64,000 bases of DNA, from the NCBI GenBank assembly GCA_018401735.1, contig JAGYKI010000003.1, positions 1 through 64,000 on the forward strand, in the 5' to 3' direction. A program made the position numbers and the translations under genes. Positions 28,160 through 36,855 of this stretch are shown here, one piece after another; position 1 is the stretch's first letter; every line of letters begins with the position of its first letter. A model generated the notes under the pieces. That model saw nothing but the letters and a program-made list of their open reading frames with translations. It was not told the DNA's origin and searched no databases. The stretch is from Schleiferiaceae bacterium (lineage in GTDB: Bacteria > Bacteroidota > Bacteroidia > Flavobacteriales > Schleiferiaceae).

Positions 28160-28801
28160 ATGATTTTAGATGCACAAACCGCTCGCAAAACGGCCACAGA
28201 GCTTTTGCAAATTAAGGCAATAAAACTACAACCTGAAGACCCTTTCACTTGGGCTTCCGGCTGGAAATCACCAATTTATTGTGATAACCGTGTGACACTC
28301 AGTCATCCGAATTTGAGAAATTTCTTAAAATCACAATTAGCTGAGGCCGTTAAAAAGTTATATCCAGAGGTCGAATATATTGTTGGTGTTGCCACTGGAG
28401 CCATAGCCATAGGTGCCCTGGTAGCCGATGAGCTTGATCTTCCTATGGTTTATGTTCGCCCCGAACCGAAAAAACACGGTCGTCAAAATCAAATTGAAGG
28501 TGACCTAAAACCAAATAGTAAAGTAGTAGTTATAGAAGACCTGATTAGCACTGGCGGGAGCAGCTTAAAAGTAGTTGAGGTTTTAAAAGAGAGCGGAGCT
28601 GAAGTTATGGGAATGGTAGCCCTTTTCACCTATGCCTTCCCCATCGCCGAAGATAATTTCGTTCAGGCAGACTGCAATTTACATACGCTTAGCGATTACC
28701 CACACCTCATTACGCAGTTGCAAGAAACTGGCGCAATTGACCAAGCAAGTTTTGATACATTAACTAGCTGGAGAAAAGATCCAGCGAACTGGAAAAAATA
28801 A
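28160..28801 (+). CDS. pyrE: Orotate phosphoribosyltransferase
   Basis: 213 aa from ATG 28160 (MILDAQTA); an upstream in-frame ATG (28136) precedes the promoter box and is rejected. Joins orotate to PRPP in de novo pyrimidine synthesis. FTWASGWKSPIYCDNR is the characteristic N-terminal substrate region, PEPKKHGRQNQIEG the flexible catalytic loop, and VVVIEDLISTGGSS the PRPP-binding motif. Followed after 1 nt by the SRPBCC gene. Confidence 0.96.
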   Translation: MILDAQTARKTATELLQIKAIKLQPEDPFTWASGWKSPIYCDNRVTLSHPNLRNFLKSQLAEAVKKLYPEVEYIVGVATGAIAIGALVADELDLPMVYVRPEPKKHGRQNQIEGDLKPNSKVVVIEDLISTGGSSLKVVEVLKESGAEVMGMVALFTYAFPIAEDNFVQADCNLHTLSDYPHLITQLQETGAIDQASFDTLTSWRKDPANWKK

Positions 28802-28802
28802 T

Positions 28803-29189
28803 ATGGAATTCTCATCCGATAAAGTTCAAGTAAGTAAAAGTCCCGAAGAGCTTTTTGCCCTTTTTGACAATTTAGAAAATATGAAGCTTTTTATGCCCGC
28901 CTCGGTGGAGCGTTTTGAAGCCGACGAAAACACTTTTGTTTTTGGATTAAAAGGCATGCCAGATGTTCGTCTCTTAGTTGACGAAAAAACAGTTCCTAGC
29001 ATGATGAAATTTAAAGCCGCAAGCTCGAAGTTAGACTTCACTTTGGCCTGTATGATTGAAGCTAACGAAGGAGGCAGCCAAGTTTATTATGACTTTGCCG
29101 GCAAATTTAATCCAATGATAAAAATGATGGTTGAGCGCCCTCTCAAAAAATTTATTGAAGAATTGGCGGAAGCCACTGGGAAATTATAA
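28803..29189 (+). CDS. SRPBCC-fold protein (CoxG/polyketide cyclase-like)
   Basis: 128 aa. Starts with KVQVSKSPEELFALFDNLEN, typical of START-like SRPBCC proteins, and ends with a long amphipathic helix (MVERPLKKFIEELAEATGKL), the C-terminal helix that lines the hydrophobic pocket. Probably a small lipid- or ligand-binding cytosolic protein. Directly coupled to pyrE; convergent with birA. No catalytic residues are evident. Confidence 0.8.
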   Translation: MEFSSDKVQVSKSPEELFALFDNLENMKLFMPASVERFEADENTFVFGLKGMPDVRLLVDEKTVPSMMKFKAASSKLDFTLACMIEANEGGSQVYYDFAGKFNPMIKMMVERPLKKFIEELAEATGKL

Positions 29190-29217
29190 AGCCTCCTACC
29201 GTTTCGGTGGCAGACTT

Positions 29218-29967
29218 TTAGCTCTTTAATAAAAAGCTAATTTCCTTATGCTTAAAAAGCTGAAAAGATCCATCGTTAAACTCTACTAGTAAATTCCCTT
29301 GGGGATCTACTCCTCGGCAGAATACCCAATGTTCCTTTTCTTGCCAAATTATGGGAACACGTTGTTGATTGCCATAAAGTCTTTGGTTAAAATCTCTTTG
29401 CTGCTGCACCTGTCCAACTTCTTTTAAGTGCAAGTAGCGTTTGCTTAAATGACTATATAAAATGGGGTATAACTCAGATAGCGGATATTGCTGCCTACTT
29501 ATCTGCCTGAGCGAAACAGCCATGCTATTGGCAAAAGCAACTTGATTTACGTTTAAGCCTATTCCCACCACACAGTATTCAAAATTACGCGAGTTTAAAG
29601 AGCTTTCCAATAAGGTCCCCGACAATTTTCTCCCCTCAAATAAGATATCATTAGGCCATTTTATTTCTGCTTTAACATTTAATTCGGCGAGGAAATCACA
29701 AATTCCAAGACAGACTGACATAGTGAGGCGATAGCTTTCATTCAGCTTTAAGAATTTTGGGTAGAAAACGGTGCTAAAAAGCAAGTTTTGGCCAGCGGCA
29801 GACTCCCAACTATTGCCAAATTGTCCACGGCCTAGTGTTTGGTAATCCGTACTTACTACCAGACCTTCAGGAACCTTTTCTTGAATTAGTTTGTTTTTGA
29901 TTGCCCTGTTGGTACTATCTGTTTCAGATAGATGAATAATACTAATTCCAACCAATTGCGTATTCAT
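29218..29967 (-). CDS. birA: Biotin--[acetyl-CoA-carboxylase] ligase
   Basis: 249 aa from ATG 29967 (MNTQLVG); the longer open frame runs across divergent rsfS and is not used. Forms biotinyl-AMP and biotinylates carboxylases. ETDSTNRAIKN, then GRGQFGNSWESAAGQNLLFS and IKWPNDILFEGRKLSGTLLE, are the catalytic and biotin-binding segments. It lacks the N-terminal DNA-binding domain of E. coli BirA, so it is a ligase only and not a repressor. Confidence 0.93.
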   Translation of the reverse strand: MNTQLVGISIIHLSETDSTNRAIKNKLIQEKVPEGLVVSTDYQTLGRGQFGNSWESAAGQNLLFSTVFYPKFLKLNESYRLTMSVCLGICDFLAELNVKAEIKWPNDILFEGRKLSGTLLESSLNSRNFEYCVVGIGLNVNQVAFANSMAVSLRQISRQQYPLSELYPILYSHLSKRYLHLKEVGQVQQQRDFNQRLYGNQQRVPIIWQEKEHWVFCRGVDPQGNLLVEFNDGSFQLFKHKEISFLLKS

Positions 29968-29995
29968 AATAGTATTAAAAGGCGCAAGCATAGTC

Positions 29996-30022
29996 TTGCC
30001 AAGTTTACATTGTTTAATTTTG
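29996..30022 (+). promoter_or_regulatory. rsfS-ftsH operon promoter
   Basis: TTG (29996-29998) and TAATTTTG (30015-30022), 16 nt apart, fit the Bacteroidota -33/-7 elements. The predicted start gives a leader of about 15 nt before the rsfS ATG at 30044. Confidence 0.55.
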
Positions 30023-30043
30023 CAACGAAAATAAAAGTATTTA

Positions 30044-30406
30044 ATGGCGAAAGCGAAATTTCCCGACTTAGTTTCTAAGATAATTGAAGGCATGGAAAAC
30101 CTCAAAGCTAAGGGAATAACCATCCTTGATTTAAGGAATATTGAGAACTCTATCTGCTCCTTCTTTGTTATAAGTGAAGGAAACTCTAACACCCAAGTAA
30201 AAGCCATCAGTCATTCGGTGGAAAAAATTGTACGTGAAGAGCTACATGAAAAGCCATGGCACGTAGAAGGTCTAGAAAATTCTGAATGGATTCTAATGGA
30301 CTATGTTGATACGGTGGTACACGTTTTTCAGTCTGAAACGCGCAAGTTTTATGATTTGGAAAGCCTTTGGGGTGATGGCGAATTAACGCATATAGAAGAT
30401 AAATAG
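30044..30406 (+). CDS. rsfS: Ribosome silencing factor RsfS/Iojap
   Basis: 120 aa. Binds uL14 on the 50S subunit and blocks subunit joining during starvation. The Iojap pattern ITILDLRNIENSICSFFVIS, SNTQVKAISHSVEKIV, then WILMDYVDTVVHVFQSETRK and FYDLESLWGD is complete. First gene of the rsfS-ftsH-LUD-cdsA-psd-acbP run; divergent from birA. Confidence 0.95.
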   Translation: MAKAKFPDLVSKIIEGMENLKAKGITILDLRNIENSICSFFVISEGNSNTQVKAISHSVEKIVREELHEKPWHVEGLENSEWILMDYVDTVVHVFQSETRKFYDLESLWGDGELTHIEDK

Positions 30407-30427
30407 AGCAAAGGAGCACGAACGAAA

Positions 30428-32536
30428 ATGGAACAGAAAGAAGATAAAAACAAGGAGCAGCTGCGTAAACTGAAAGAGCAGTTTTCTCGAGGTTCTGGCG
30501 ATAAGCCGCAAGGTGGTGGATCAAACGATCCCAAAAAGAAATTTAATTTTTACTGGATTTACCTAGCCATCTTTTTAATATTTATTGCCATTCAAATAAT
30601 TGGCAGTTTTGGCAATACCATCGAAAAGACCGACTTTGCCTCTTACACTGAAATGCTTCTAGCCGACGATGTAAGTGAAGTGAAAATTATCAATGGTAAC
30701 CAAATTCAGGTTTTCATCAAAGAAGAGTCACTAGAAAATAAAGAACGCTACAAAGCACTTAGAGAAAAGGGCATTGCCAGCAATCCTCGTGGACCGCAGT
30801 ACACTTTTCAGATGCCTTACGAAGCTTATAAAAACAACTTAGACGATTTTTACGAACGCCACGCAGATCTAGACGATAAACGCATTATCGCCAGTCATGA
30901 AGAACGTAAAGATATTTGGGGCGACGTAATTGCTTGGACCTTCCCACTAATCTTAATGATTGGTATTTGGATTTTCATCATGCGCCGTATGAGTGGCGGT
31001 GGCGGTGGACCTGGCGCCCAAATTTTTAATATTGGTAAATCCAAAGCACAGCTTTTCGATCAGAACACCAACGTTAAAATCACCTTCAAAAATGTTGCTG
31101 GTTTAGAAGGGGCCAAAGAAGAGGTAGAAGAAATTGTATCCTTCCTTAAAGAGCCCGAGCGCTATACATCCCTAGGGGGTAAAATTCCTAAAGGCGCCTT
31201 ATTAGTAGGTCCTCCGGGAACAGGGAAAACCCTTCTTGCGAAAGCAGTAGCGGGTGAAGCTAAAGTTCCATTCTTCTCTTTATCAGGATCTGATTTTGTG
31301 GAGATGTTTGTTGGAGTTGGTGCCTCACGTGTGCGTGATTTATTTAAGCAGGCCAAAGAAAAGTCGCCTTCTATCATTTTCATAGATGAGATTGATGCCA
31401 TTGGCAGAGCCCGTGGGAAAAATGCTATTTCGGGTGGTAACGACGAAAGAGAAAATACTCTTAATCAACTACTTACCGAGATGGATGGTTTTAGCACCAA
31501 CCAACACGTAATTGTAATTGCGGCTACTAACCGTGCCGATATTCTAGATAAAGCCTTAATGCGTGCTGGCCGTTTCGATCGTCAGATTTATGTTGATTTA
31601 CCTGACTTAACCGAGCGTAAAGAAATTTTTAAAGTGCACTTAGGTCCGCTAAAAAGTGATGAGTCTTTAGACAGCGAATTTCTTGCTCGTCAAACACCTG
31701 GATTTAGTGGTGCTGATATTGCCAACGTTTGTAATGAAGCCGCTTTAATTGCAGCTCGTAAAAACAAGAAAGCCATTGGTCAGCAAGACTTCCTGGATGC
31801 GGTAGATCGTATTATCGGTGGTTTAGAGAAGAAGAATAAAATTATTTCTTCCGATGAGAAAAATAAAATTGCCCATCACGAAGCCGGACACGCGACCATC
31901 AGCTGGTTATTGGAGCATGCCTCACCGCTCGTAAAAGTTACTATCATTCCTAGAGGAAGATCTTTGGGTGCCGCTTGGTACTTACCCGAAGAACGACAAC
32001 TTACAAACACCGATCAAATTTTAGATGAGATGTGTGCCGCTCTTGGCGGAAGGGCTGCGGAAGAAATTATCTTCAATAAAATTTCCACCGGCGCTTTAAG
32101 CGATTTAGAGAAAGTAACGAAGCAAGCGCGTGCCATGGTAACCATTTATGGTTTAAATGAAAGGCTTGGAAATATCACTTATTACGACAGCCAGAATGGT
32201 AATGACATGGGCTTCACCAAGCCTTACAGTGAAGAAACTGCTCGCATAATTGATGAAGAAATTAGCAAAATAATTGAAGCTCAATATGTTAGGGCTAAAG
32301 AAATATTAACAGAGAACAAAGAAAAACTTGTTGAACTGGCCGAGCTCTTACTAGAAAAAGAAGTTATTTTTAAGGAAAATCTGGAGAGGATTTTTGGCAA
32401 GCGTCCTTGGAAGTCGCGCGATGAAGTTATGGAAGCAGAAAACTTCATGAAAAAACCCAAGAATGTAAGCGAAGAAGAGCCGATAACAGACAGTGTTGAG
32501 GATGAAAAACCGAAAGAAAGCACCTCTGAAAGCTAA
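30428..32536 (+). CDS. ftsH: ATP-dependent zinc metalloprotease FtsH
   Basis: 702 aa. Membrane-anchored AAA+ protease. First TM about residues 38-58, periplasmic region, second TM about 172-188, a glycine-rich linker, then Walker [15 protein letters not shown] at about residue 260, SRH region [20 protein letters not shown], and HEAGH (about 482-486) as the zinc site. A charged C-terminal tail ([20 protein letters not shown]) ends the protein. Second in the operon, 21 nt after rsfS. Confidence 0.97.
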   Translation: MEQKEDKNKEQLRKLKEQFSRGSGDKPQGGGSNDPKKKFNFYWIYLAIFLIFIAIQIIGSFGNTIEKTDFASYTEMLLADDVSEVKIINGNQIQVFIKEESLENKERYKALREKGIASNPRGPQYTFQMPYEAYKNNLDDFYERHADLDDKRIIASHEERKDIWGDVIAWTFPLILMIGIWIFIMRRMSGGGGGPGAQIFNIGKSKAQLFDQNTNVKITFKNVAGLEGAKEEVEEIVSFLKEPERYTSLGGKIPKGALLVGPPGTGKTLLAKAVAGEAKVPFFSLSGSDFVEMFVGVGASRVRDLFKQAKEKSPSIIFIDEIDAIGRARGKNAISGGNDERENTLNQLLTEMDGFSTNQHVIVIAATNRADILDKALMRAGRFDRQIYVDLPDLTERKEIFKVHLGPLKSDESLDSEFLARQTPGFSGADIANVCNEAALIAARKNKKAIGQQDFLDAVDRIIGGLEKKNKIISSDEKNKIAHHEAGHATISWLLEHASPLVKVTIIPRGRSLGAAWYLPEERQLTNTDQILDEMCAALGGRAAEEIIFNKISTGALSDLEKVTKQARAMVTIYGLNERLGNITYYDSQNGNDMGFTKPYSEETARIIDEEISKIIEAQYVRAKEILTENKEKLVELAELLLEKEVIFKENLERIFGKRPWKSRDEVMEAENFMKKPKNVSEEEPITDSVEDEKPKESTSES

Positions 32537-32561
32537 AACTTCTCCTGCCTTTAATTAAGCT

Positions 32562-33206
32562 ATGGCAGAGTTTAAAGAGAAAAAAGGACTATTTGGTCGT
32601 TTCATAGACATTATCAGTGGCAAGCCTGCTGAGGATGAAACGAATAAAAAAGTTGAAGGAAAAAAAAGCCCCCCTCTCGTTATTAACGAAGAGGAGGGCT
32701 TTGACTTGGGCTTTGTTAAACGATTTACGCATTCGGGGGGAAAGTTCCTGTATTGCGATGATGAAAACGAAGCATATAACTACATCCGCCTCATTATGGA
32801 GGAGTCTGGTTTAGGCAAAGTTTATTGCAAAAATGAAAACCTCATTTCCATACTGCGTAAAGCAAATGTAGATATCAGTGAAGACTTTTTAGAATCTGAT
32901 GCCTTTTGTTCTGAATGCGAATACTTGGTCGCCTTTAATGGAGGTATTATGCTTTCCGCCAATCAGCTTAAAGGCAAAACCCTCGAAGAATTACCTGAAA
33001 CCTTTATAACCATTGCTCGTACAAGCCAAATCACCGACAAGCTGCGCACAGCCTTAGCGGGAATTCGAGTAAAGTATCACAATAATCTTCCTTCACAAAT
33101 CACCACCATCAAAGGCCCGATTAAACTCGACGACATTGAAGAAAATGATACGGGTAAAATTTGCAGTAAGGAAATTTACCTATTGCTATTAGAAGATCAG
33201 TTATAG
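32562..33206 (+). CDS. LUD (LutC/YkgG-like) domain protein
   Basis: 214 aa. The N-terminal ~55 residues are charged and probably flexible (MAEFKEKKGLFGRFIDIISG). The rest is a divergent LUD domain: GGKFLYCDDENEAYNYIRLI, SECEYLVAFNGGIMLSANQL and ETFITIARTSQITDKLRTAL. LUD proteins elsewhere belong to lactate-oxidation complexes, but here it is alone among ftsH and phospholipid genes, a conserved position in Flavobacteriia, so another role is likely. Its 5' coding part contains a strong terminator-like hairpin (32665-32702). Confidence 0.8.
   Translation: MAEFKEKKGLFGRFIDIISGKPAEDETNKKVEGKKSPPLVINEEEGFDLGFVKRFTHSGGKFLYCDDENEAYNYIRLIMEESGLGKVYCKNENLISILRKANVDISEDFLESDAFCSECEYLVAFNGGIMLSANQLKGKTLEELPETFITIARTSQITDKLRTALAGIRVKYHNNLPSQITTIKGPIKLDDIEENDTGKICSKEIYLLLLEDQL
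32660..32702 (-). terminator. Terminator-like hairpin inside the LUD gene (antisense strand)
   Basis: AAAGCCCCCCTCTCGTT (32665-32681) pairs almost perfectly with AACGAAGAGGAGGGCTTT (32685-32702) across a 3-nt loop. On the minus strand the stem runs into T8 (32667-32660), the full form of an intrinsic terminator. On the plus strand there is no U tract. It encodes SPPLVINEEEGF in the LUD protein. Function is inferred only. Confidence 0.5.
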
Positions 33207-33207
33207 G

Positions 33208-34026
33208 ATGCGAAATTTGCTTATCAGAGCGGCTAGCGGAATTGTTTATGTGGCCCTAATATTAGTCTCGACTTTTTATTTAAGTTGGGGAGGCTTATTA
33301 TTAGCCACTCTACTAGGGTCTTTTGCAATTATTGAGTGGCAGCTGTTTAAACCAAGCTATGTTAGCGTAAGGTCTGCTTCTTTTGGAATAGCAATTTTAG
33401 TACTCAGTCTCTATCTTTTTGGAAACTTTCCCGGGCAGGGAATTTCCGAAACACGGCTGTATCTCACACTTTTACTAGGCTTAAGCCTGATGTTAATAAA
33501 TCTTTGCCTCTTAGCCTTCGATCGAAAAGATGAAGGATTAAGCCAACTTTTTCATCATATTGTTGGGCTTGTTTACCTAATTCCCCCGCTATTAAGTCTT
33601 GCGCTTCTAGCCGAAGAGCCATGGCTATTAGCGGGAATATTTATAATAATTTGGTCTTTCGATAGCTTTGCCTATCTCGTAGGACGATTTTTGGGTAAAC
33701 ATAAACTGATGCCGAAAATTTCACCTAAAAAAACCTGGGAAGGTTTTATAGGCGGCCTTTTCTTTGCTCTGCTCAGTGCTTATCTACTAGACCAGTTTGG
33801 AGGTGTGGATATAATTAGCACTTGGCAGTGGTTGCTGCTGGGTTTTATAGTAGTTATAAGCAGTACTTTTGGTGATCTCTTCGAGTCTGCTTTAAAACGA
33901 TCCCACGGCTTAAAAGATAGCGGTAATTTTATGCCCGGCCACGGAGGAATTTTAGACCGAATCGATAGCTTACTATTTGCAATGCCCTTGGCCTATTTGT
34001 TTATTGAATTGACCCAACACTTATAA
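33208..34026 (+). CDS. cdsA: Phosphatidate cytidylyltransferase
   Basis: 272 aa, integral membrane protein with about seven or eight hydrophobic segments. Makes CDP-diacylglycerol from phosphatidate and CTP. PKKTWEGFIGGLFFALLSAY, FGDLFESALKRSHGLKDSGN and PGHGGILDRIDSLLFAMP form the CdsA signature. One nt after the LUD gene and one before psd, so the three are translationally packed. PssA, needed between CdsA and Psd, is not in this window. Confidence 0.96.
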   Translation: MRNLLIRAASGIVYVALILVSTFYLSWGGLLLATLLGSFAIIEWQLFKPSYVSVRSASFGIAILVLSLYLFGNFPGQGISETRLYLTLLLGLSLMLINLCLLAFDRKDEGLSQLFHHIVGLVYLIPPLLSLALLAEEPWLLAGIFIIIWSFDSFAYLVGRFLGKHKLMPKISPKKTWEGFIGGLFFALLSAYLLDQFGGVDIISTWQWLLLGFIVVISSTFGDLFESALKRSHGLKDSGNFMPGHGGILDRIDSLLFAMPLAYLFIELTQHL

Positions 34027-34027
34027 T

Positions 34028-34687
34028 ATGATCCGCTTACACAAAGAAGGTAAACGAATTTTACTGCAGTTTTTAATAGGATTAGCTGCCATTAACTTCA
34101 TTAGTTTATACTTTATAGCCAATGAAATTGTTCAGAATATCATTCTGGTCATTAGCGTAATCCTCTACATTTTAGTACTGCAGTTTTTCCGAAACCCTAA
34201 ACGTTATACGCAGGTAGAAGAAGGAAAAGTTATCGCCCCTGCAGATGGGAAAATAGTCGCAATTGAAGAAATTGAAGAAACAGAATATTTCAAGCGTAAA
34301 ATGCTGCAAATCAGTATTTTCATGTCTCCTGTAAACGTACATGTTAATCGCTACCCCATCTCTGGCAAGGTGAAATATTCGCAATATCACCCTGGAGCAT
34401 TTTTAGTGGCCTGGCATCCAAAAAGCAGTACCTTGAATGAAAGAACTGCTGTAGTGGTAGAAAATAGCCAAGGAGTTGAAGTGATGCACAAGCAAATTGC
34501 TGGTGCCCTAGCCCGCCGTATTATTAACTATGCCAAAAAAGGAGACCTTGCAGTGCAAGGAACGGATTGCGGATTTATTAGATTTGGTTCTAGGGTAGAT
34601 GTAGTCTTACCTTTGGATGCTAATATTCTAGTTAAAATTGGCGATAAGGCCCGCGGAGGAGAACAAGTATTAGCCGAATTAAAATAA
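34028..34687 (+). CDS. psd: Phosphatidylserine decarboxylase (short archaeal-type)
   Basis: 219 aa. Makes phosphatidylethanolamine. Two hydrophobic helices lie at the N terminus (about residues 12-55). VIAPADGKIVAIEEI and FMSPVNVHVNRYPISGKVKY are the core, and the pyruvoyl self-cleavage site is G-S in GFIRFGSRVDVVLP, near residue 187. Small size and FGSR indicate the short Psd class, not the E. coli LGST type. Next to cdsA, which supports a phospholipid operon. Confidence 0.94.
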   Translation: MIRLHKEGKRILLQFLIGLAAINFISLYFIANEIVQNIILVISVILYILVLQFFRNPKRYTQVEEGKVIAPADGKIVAIEEIEETEYFKRKMLQISIFMSPVNVHVNRYPISGKVKYSQYHPGAFLVAWHPKSSTLNERTAVVVENSQGVEVMHKQIAGALARRIINYAKKGDLAVQGTDCGFIRFGSRVDVVLPLDANILVKIGDKARGGEQVLAELK

Positions 34688-34693
34688 TACGCG

Positions 34694-34984
34694 ATGAGTG
34701 CAGCAGATTTACAAGAAGAGTTTGATAAATATGTGAAGATTGGCAATAACCTGCCTCCGCAGGGTGCTGACGATATGTTGGTTGCTTATGCCTATTTTAA
34801 GCAAGCTACTGTTGGTGATTTAGAAGATCCGCGACCGACAGAATCTAGTAACGTAGTGCAAACCTTTAAGCATGATGCTTGGAACAGATTACAGGGCATG
34901 CCTAAAACTGAAGCAATGCAGCGCTATATTCAAACTATTAAGGAACTAAAAGCTAAACTCGATAAAGAAGAAAGTGCTAGCTAA
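34694..34984 (+). CDS. Acyl-CoA-binding protein
   Basis: 96 aa, close to the standard 86-90-aa ACBP fold. LQEEFDKYVKIGNNLPPQGA, YAYFKQATVGDLEDPRP and KHDAWNRLQGMPKTEAMQRY contain the expected lysine, tyrosine and tryptophan contacts with CoA and acyl chain. Binds and buffers long-chain acyl-CoA. Uncommon in bacteria overall, but recurrent in Bacteroidota at this locus next to cdsA/psd, suggesting acyl-CoA supply to phospholipid synthesis (inference). Its stop overlaps the convergent cmk stop by 4 nt. Confidence 0.9.
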   Translation: MSAADLQEEFDKYVKIGNNLPPQGADDMLVAYAYFKQATVGDLEDPRPTESSNVVQTFKHDAWNRLQGMPKTEAMQRYIQTIKELKAKLDKEESAS

Positions 34985-35676
34985 GCGCCTGCCTCTTTAG
35001 CCCAATTGTAGGCCATTTCCAGCTGTTCTGACATCGAAATTTCACTATTGTCTAGTAAGCGTGCATCTTCCGTTTGCACCAGTGGGGAATCCTCGCGATG
35101 CGTATCTAAATAATCTCTTTCTTTTAAGTTTTCAGCCACGGCCTCTAAACTAATATTTTCATTATCGGCGCTGTGTTGTAATTCTAAATAACGCCTTTGT
35201 GCTCTGATCTCTGGGCTAGCAGTCATAAATATTTTTAATTCTGCTTGGGGTAAAACCACCGACGCAATATCTCTCCCATCCATTACCACACCGCCAACAT
35301 TAGCCATTTTCTGCTGGGCCTCAACTAAAAAGCGACGTACTTCCGAAATCTCTGCCACCTTGCTTACCCAGCTGGCCACTTTATTTTTACGGATAAATGC
35401 TTCTACGTTAGTATCATTTACATAAAGATCTGAGCGTTCTGTGCTAGGATCAAAACGAAAATCTAAACTCAATTCGGATAACATATTTACGAGCGCATCT
35501 ATGGCAATGCCGGAAGAAATTATACCGCGTTCTTGCGCTGCGTAAGTAATTCCTCGGTACATCGCCCCAGTATCAATGTAGCGATATCCGAGTTTTTTGG
35601 CCAAAGCCTTAGCCATGGTACTCTTACCTGTAGATGAATATCCATCGATTGCAATGCTGATACTTTTAGCCGCCAT
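34981..35676 (-). CDS. cmk: Cytidylate kinase
   Basis: 231 aa from ATG 35676 (MAAKSIS). Phosphorylates CMP/dCMP. The P-loop is DGYSSTGKSTMAKALAKKLG; YIDTGAMYRGITY, VVMDGRDIASVVLPQAELKI and the lid region RAQRRYLELQ follow. The longer frame upstream runs through porQ. The start lies inside the 3' end of porQ (11-nt overlap), so cmk is translationally coupled to it, a pairing common in Bacteroidota. Confidence 0.95.
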   Translation of the reverse strand: MAAKSISIAIDGYSSTGKSTMAKALAKKLGYRYIDTGAMYRGITYAAQERGIISSGIAIDALVNMLSELSLDFRFDPSTERSDLYVNDTNVEAFIRKNKVASWVSKVAEISEVRRFLVEAQQKMANVGGVVMDGRDIASVVLPQAELKIFMTASPEIRAQRRYLELQHSADNENISLEAVAENLKERDYLDTHREDSPLVQTEDARLLDNSEISMSEQLEMAYNWAKEAGA

Positions 35677-36727
35677 TATTTTGCTTTCTATCCTTCTTTT
35701 TAGACTTAAAAGAAGTAAAATTGGTACGTAAAGAAATTTGATTGGCACTACCCGCAATGTGATACATATTGCGGCTGTAGTGAAGATAAAATTTATAGAT
35801 TTTAATTCCGCCACCAACCGAAAAACCTGCAACAGTTCTGCGCGTAGCCAAATTTAGCTCTTCTCTTTTTCTAAAATTATAACCAAACTGAATATTAAAA
35901 GATTCGCTCGGGGCAAACTCAAGCCCGATCACGACGTGGCGTAATAAATTATTCCAAATACTCGGGAAATTCTCTTCCACCTCCCCCGTAAATTGGTTAA
36001 CCGTAAACTGATTGGGATCGCGATAGCGCAAATCGAAAGTTTCTAATTGCTCTAAGGTAATTTGCCAACGAAGGGGCATGTGCTCGAAACGGTTAGATAT
36101 GCCAAATTGCAACTCAAAAGGTAAAGACTCACGAGTGTCTGAATAAGGATCCGCCTGAAATCCAGCATTCCGCATCACAAGCGCCATTGCAATTCTGCGA
36201 GCTGGAATTTGATAGGTAATTCCGGCATCCCATGCTAAGCCCCAAGAATTATAAGTATCATAAACCGAATTGATAAATTTCATGGTCGCCCCGAAGCTCC
36301 AAATACTATCTAAGTGATACGCATAACCAAAGTTCATGGCCATATCATTAGCCGAGAAAGCTCCTTGCCTAATGCCAATAACATTGGCCCGATCAAATTC
36401 GCCGTAGTCGAAGTATTGTAAATGCGCGAAAAAAGTACCGACACTATCGAAATGACGCGCATAAGCCACGTCTAAAAATCCAATATCACTTACATAATCT
36501 ACGGCGCTAAAACTAAACTGCCCCGACATTTCTTCGCGCAACAAAGAGGGGTTATAAAGGGCAAAGTTTAGGTCCTCAGCCGTATTAGCAATTGCGTTAC
36601 TCCCTTGTCCCGCAACTCTAGCAGAGCCAATACTATTAAGAAACTGATAGGTTGACCGGCCACCAAGTTGTGCCTTAATACCATAAGTAAAACAAGTAAA
36701 AGCGCAAAAAAATAGTACTCTCCTCAT
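35666..36727 (-). CDS. porQ: Type IX secretion system protein PorQ
   Basis: 353 aa. Signal peptide ends near GIKAQ. The mature protein begins GGRSTYQFLNSIGSARVAGQ, a PorQ/PorV-like FadL-related outer-membrane barrel start, and runs through repeated amphipathic beta-strands. PorQ is needed, with PorZ, at the cell surface for attachment of T9SS cargo. The T9SS cargo genes at 2.5, 12.6, 15.5, 17.3 and 20.4 kb are its likely clients. Upstream lies lon, downstream cmk. Confidence 0.88.
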   Translation of the reverse strand: MRRVLFFCAFTCFTYGIKAQLGGRSTYQFLNSIGSARVAGQGSNAIANTAEDLNFALYNPSLLREEMSGQFSFSAVDYVSDIGFLDVAYARHFDSVGTFFAHLQYFDYGEFDRANVIGIRQGAFSANDMAMNFGYAYHLDSIWSFGATMKFINSVYDTYNSWGLAWDAGITYQIPARRIAMALVMRNAGFQADPYSDTRESLPFELQFGISNRFEHMPLRWQITLEQLETFDLRYRDPNQFTVNQFTGEVEENFPSIWNNLLRHVVIGLEFAPSESFNIQFGYNFRKREELNLATRRTVAGFSVGGGIKIYKFYLHYSRNMYHIAGSANQISLRTNFTSFKSKKKDRKQNNGG

Positions 36728-36855
36728 GAATGGGCCTAAGTTATAGCTATCAACGAATATTGTTTCCTAATATTTCGAGCTAAAATAAGATTAAAGCTTA
36801 GTAACCTAGGGGCGACCTAAAATTATAGCCTCAGATTTTGCCTCGAACTTAGAGA

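Noticed and set aside
28162..28248. Longer nudix frame to 28248
   Set aside because: It covers the pyrE start; the family begins at MYKVF.
29968..30207. 80-residue N-terminal extension of birA
   Set aside because: It is antisense to rsfS and its promoter; the ligase domain starts at MNTQLVG, 29967.
35677..35832. Extension of cmk into porQ
   Set aside because: Kinase domain starts at MAAKSIS; the extension is another frame of porQ.
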